A stretch of DNA of 8,031 bases, taken from the NCBI GenBank assembly GCA_027073795.1, contig JALTEW010000227.1, forward strand, positions 1 through 8,031, given 5' to 3'. The DNA comes from a bacterium (GTDB lineage Bacteria; Desulfobacterota; S145-22). A model generated the notes under the pieces. The model saw only the letters and a list, made by a program, of their open reading frames with translations. It ran no database searches and was not told the DNA's origin. Below are positions 6,697 through 8,031 of the stretch, in pieces (position 1 is the stretch's first letter; each line of letters starts with the position of its first letter). The translations under genes were made by a program, and so were the position numbers.

Positions 6697-7845
6697 ATGG
6701 CAAAATCTATCAAAAAACATCACGATTATATTGAACACATCGCATCTTCCAGAAAATATATTGGAATTAGGTCATGGACATTAAGCCCGAGCAGAATCCG
6801 GGAGTTCGATCTCTACATCTTTCACCTCGATCACTACAACATTCCCCGATACGTCCTTTACCGCGGGAAGACAATGCCCCTGACAAATTCCCACATCAAA
6901 CATGTCGAATCCCTTTCAAAAAAACTTTACGTCAAGAGAAAGGAATATAAGGCATACCTTCAATATGTAGAACAGCGTCTCCACGATGTTTTAGGCCGCG
7001 AGGTACCTGGACTGAAAGGCCAGGAGAAGCAGGAGCTAGTTTACGAAACGGCTGTCAACCTCACCATCGATCTTCTCGACGACCCGCGGTCGGGGAACAA
7101 TATCGATCGGGCCAGTGATTTTGTGCAGAATATCATCACGTATATTACAAAACGCCCGGATACCGCCTTTTCACTGATCGATGTCCTCTCTATCGACTAC
7201 TATACCTACACCCACTGCGTCAATGTAGCCGTTCTGTCCCTGCTCTTTGGGTCCTATATCGGGCTGGACGAAAAAAAACTAAAGGAATTAGGGGTTGGGA
7301 CTATCCTTCATGACATCGGAAAAATCAGGGTCGGAGAATCCATCCTTAAAAAGCGGGGGCCTCTCAATGAAGAAGAATGGGAAATTATGCGGAAACACCC
7401 CGAATTTGGAATTGAGATCCTGGAGGGAAAACCCATTCCGGAGAGCGCCAAGTATATTATCCTGCAACACCATGAACGCTGTAATGGAACCGGTTACCCT
7501 CGGGGGCTCCTGTCACAGGATATCCACTTCTTCAGCAAAATCGCTATGATTACGGATTGTTTTGACGCCCTCACCACAATTCGCCCCTACCAGCACGCCT
7601 TCAGTCCCTACGAGGCTCTGTTGAAGATACAGGAATTCCAGGCAGATTACAAGCTCCGGGTGGTTAGAAAGCAGGCAAGCATGGGGATTCACCCCGATAT
7701 TACAATCGACGATTCCTTTGATCCCGCCCTGTTCGAACAATTCATCCTGTTTCTTGGGCCCAAAGGCAGATATGAGCGCCTTATCAAGAGCCGGAAGGGA
7801 AGCCATATCGACCTTCTGATGAAAGAAAGCCTGATCGGGGTATAA
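6697..7845 (+). CDS. HD-GYP domain protein, probable cyclic-di-GMP phosphodiesterase
   Basis: A 382-residue soluble protein with a C-terminal HD-GYP domain from about residue 150 to 310. This family hydrolyses the second messenger cyclic-di-GMP to pGpG or GMP and so influences motility and biofilm behaviour. Visible metal and signature residues are His173 (TYTHC), His205-Asp206 with Lys209 (LHDIGK), His234 (KHPEFG), His258-His259 (HHER), GYP at 266-268, and Asp287 and Asp290 before RPY at 296-298. The residue four before His173 is Tyr169, where three-metal enzymes such as Persephonella PmGH carry glutamate (from memory), and the usual DG before xGYP is NG. Residues 1-110 form a mixed, charged region with an LYI...VLYRG...LYV pattern; I do not recognise a receiver, PAS, GAF or transmembrane segment. 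An input role for it is only a guess. It stands alone after a 75-base gap. The domain call is firm; activity is inferred. Confidence 0.88.
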   Translation: MAKSIKKHHDYIEHIASSRKYIGIRSWTLSPSRIREFDLYIFHLDHYNIPRYVLYRGKTMPLTNSHIKHVESLSKKLYVKRKEYKAYLQYVEQRLHDVLGREVPGLKGQEKQELVYETAVNLTIDLLDDPRSGNNIDRASDFVQNIITYITKRPDTAFSLIDVLSIDYYTYTHCVNVAVLSLLFGSYIGLDEKKLKELGVGTILHDIGKIRVGESILKKRGPLNEEEWEIMRKHPEFGIEILEGKPIPESAKYIILQHHERCNGTGYPRGLLSQDIHFFSKIAMITDCFDALTTIRPYQHAFSPYEALLKIQEFQADYKLRVVRKQASMGIHPDITIDDSFDPALFEQFILFLGPKGRYERLIKSRKGSHIDLLMKESLIGV

Positions 7846-7872
7846 ACGTCACTTATCCATTGAGATCTTCCT

Positions 7873-7900
7873 TTGAAAACCTTAGGTATCAGGTTAAAAT
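7873..7900 (+). promoter_or_regulatory. Sigma-70-like promoter candidate for the last gene
   Basis: TTGAAA at 7873-7878 and TAAAAT at 7895-7900 each match five of six consensus positions and are separated by 16 bases. Transcription would begin near 7907, giving a leader of only about a dozen bases before the ATG at 7919. No hairpin followed by a T-run was seen between the HD-GYP stop and this site, so read-through is also possible. Confidence 0.45.
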
Positions 7901-7918
7901 ATCTAGTTTCTCGGAACG

Positions 7919-8031
7919 ATGACCCAACAATTCACCAAATCAGAAAAAATCATTTTCAAAAGCAGTGATGGCCTCTCCCTGACAGGAGAAATCAACAAAC
8001 CCTCAAGCCCTGTGGTGGGAACTATCGCTCT
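7919..8031 (+). CDS. Start of a probable alpha/beta hydrolase (3' end outside window)
   Basis: Only 37 complete codons are visible. The N-terminus runs MTQQFTKSEKI, then a FKSSDGLSLTGEI segment, then KPSSP and VVGTIA. The pattern of a hydrophobic-flanked S-x-DG-x-x-L-x-G followed by a proline-containing turn and a beta strand is typical of the first strands of alpha/beta hydrolases (the oxyanion HG and the nucleophile elbow would come after the window). An in-frame TAG at 7904-7906 limits the start, and ATG 7919 is the only standard start after it. GGAA at 7913-7916 is only 2 bases from the ATG, which is closer than usual. The frame stays open to the window end. The fold is a moderate inference; the substrate cannot be told. 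Confidence 0.55.
   Translation, partial: MTQQFTKSEKIIFKSSDGLSLTGEINKPSSPVVGTIA

Overview
The window looks like chromosomal DNA from a free-living bacterium of roughly balanced base composition. All recognisable genes lie on the plus strand and no mobile element, RNA gene or CRISPR array was seen. The AddAB type (AddA with an (I)RID...EFK nuclease core, AddB with an FPNRR-like N-terminus and no Walker A), the NAPE-PLD-like hydrolase and a stand-alone HD-GYP protein together fit a deltaproteobacterial (Desulfobacterota-like) or related anaerobic Gram-negative lineage. This placement is inference from protein style only and is weak.

Bases 1-6621 hold a tightly packed three-gene unit. The first gene is the 3' part of an AddA-type helicase-nuclease, cut by the left window edge so that its Walker A motif is missing here. 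It overlaps by 8 bases an AddB-type nuclease subunit that keeps the four-cysteine iron-sulfur signature. AddB in turn overlaps by 4 bases (ATGA) a metallo-beta-lactamase-fold hydrolase that closely resembles N-acyl-phosphatidylethanolamine phospholipase D. AddA and AddB should form a complex that resects double-strand DNA ends for recombinational repair. The third protein is translationally coupled to them but has no obvious DNA role.

Bases 6622-6696 are a short AT-rich intergenic stretch with a weak promoter candidate. It is followed by a single HD-GYP domain protein (6697-7845), a probable cyclic-di-GMP phosphodiesterase with an approximately 100-residue N-terminal region I do not recognise as a receiver or membrane domain. 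Bases 7846-7918 carry a good sigma-70-like promoter candidate. From 7919 to the window end is the start of a protein whose N-terminus resembles alpha/beta hydrolases; it is cut by the right edge.

I did not find a clearly novel system. The points most worth a second look are the coupling of a NAPE-PLD-like hydrolase to addAB, the absence of the third-metal glutamate in the HD-GYP protein, and two nine-base G or C runs inside addA and addB.
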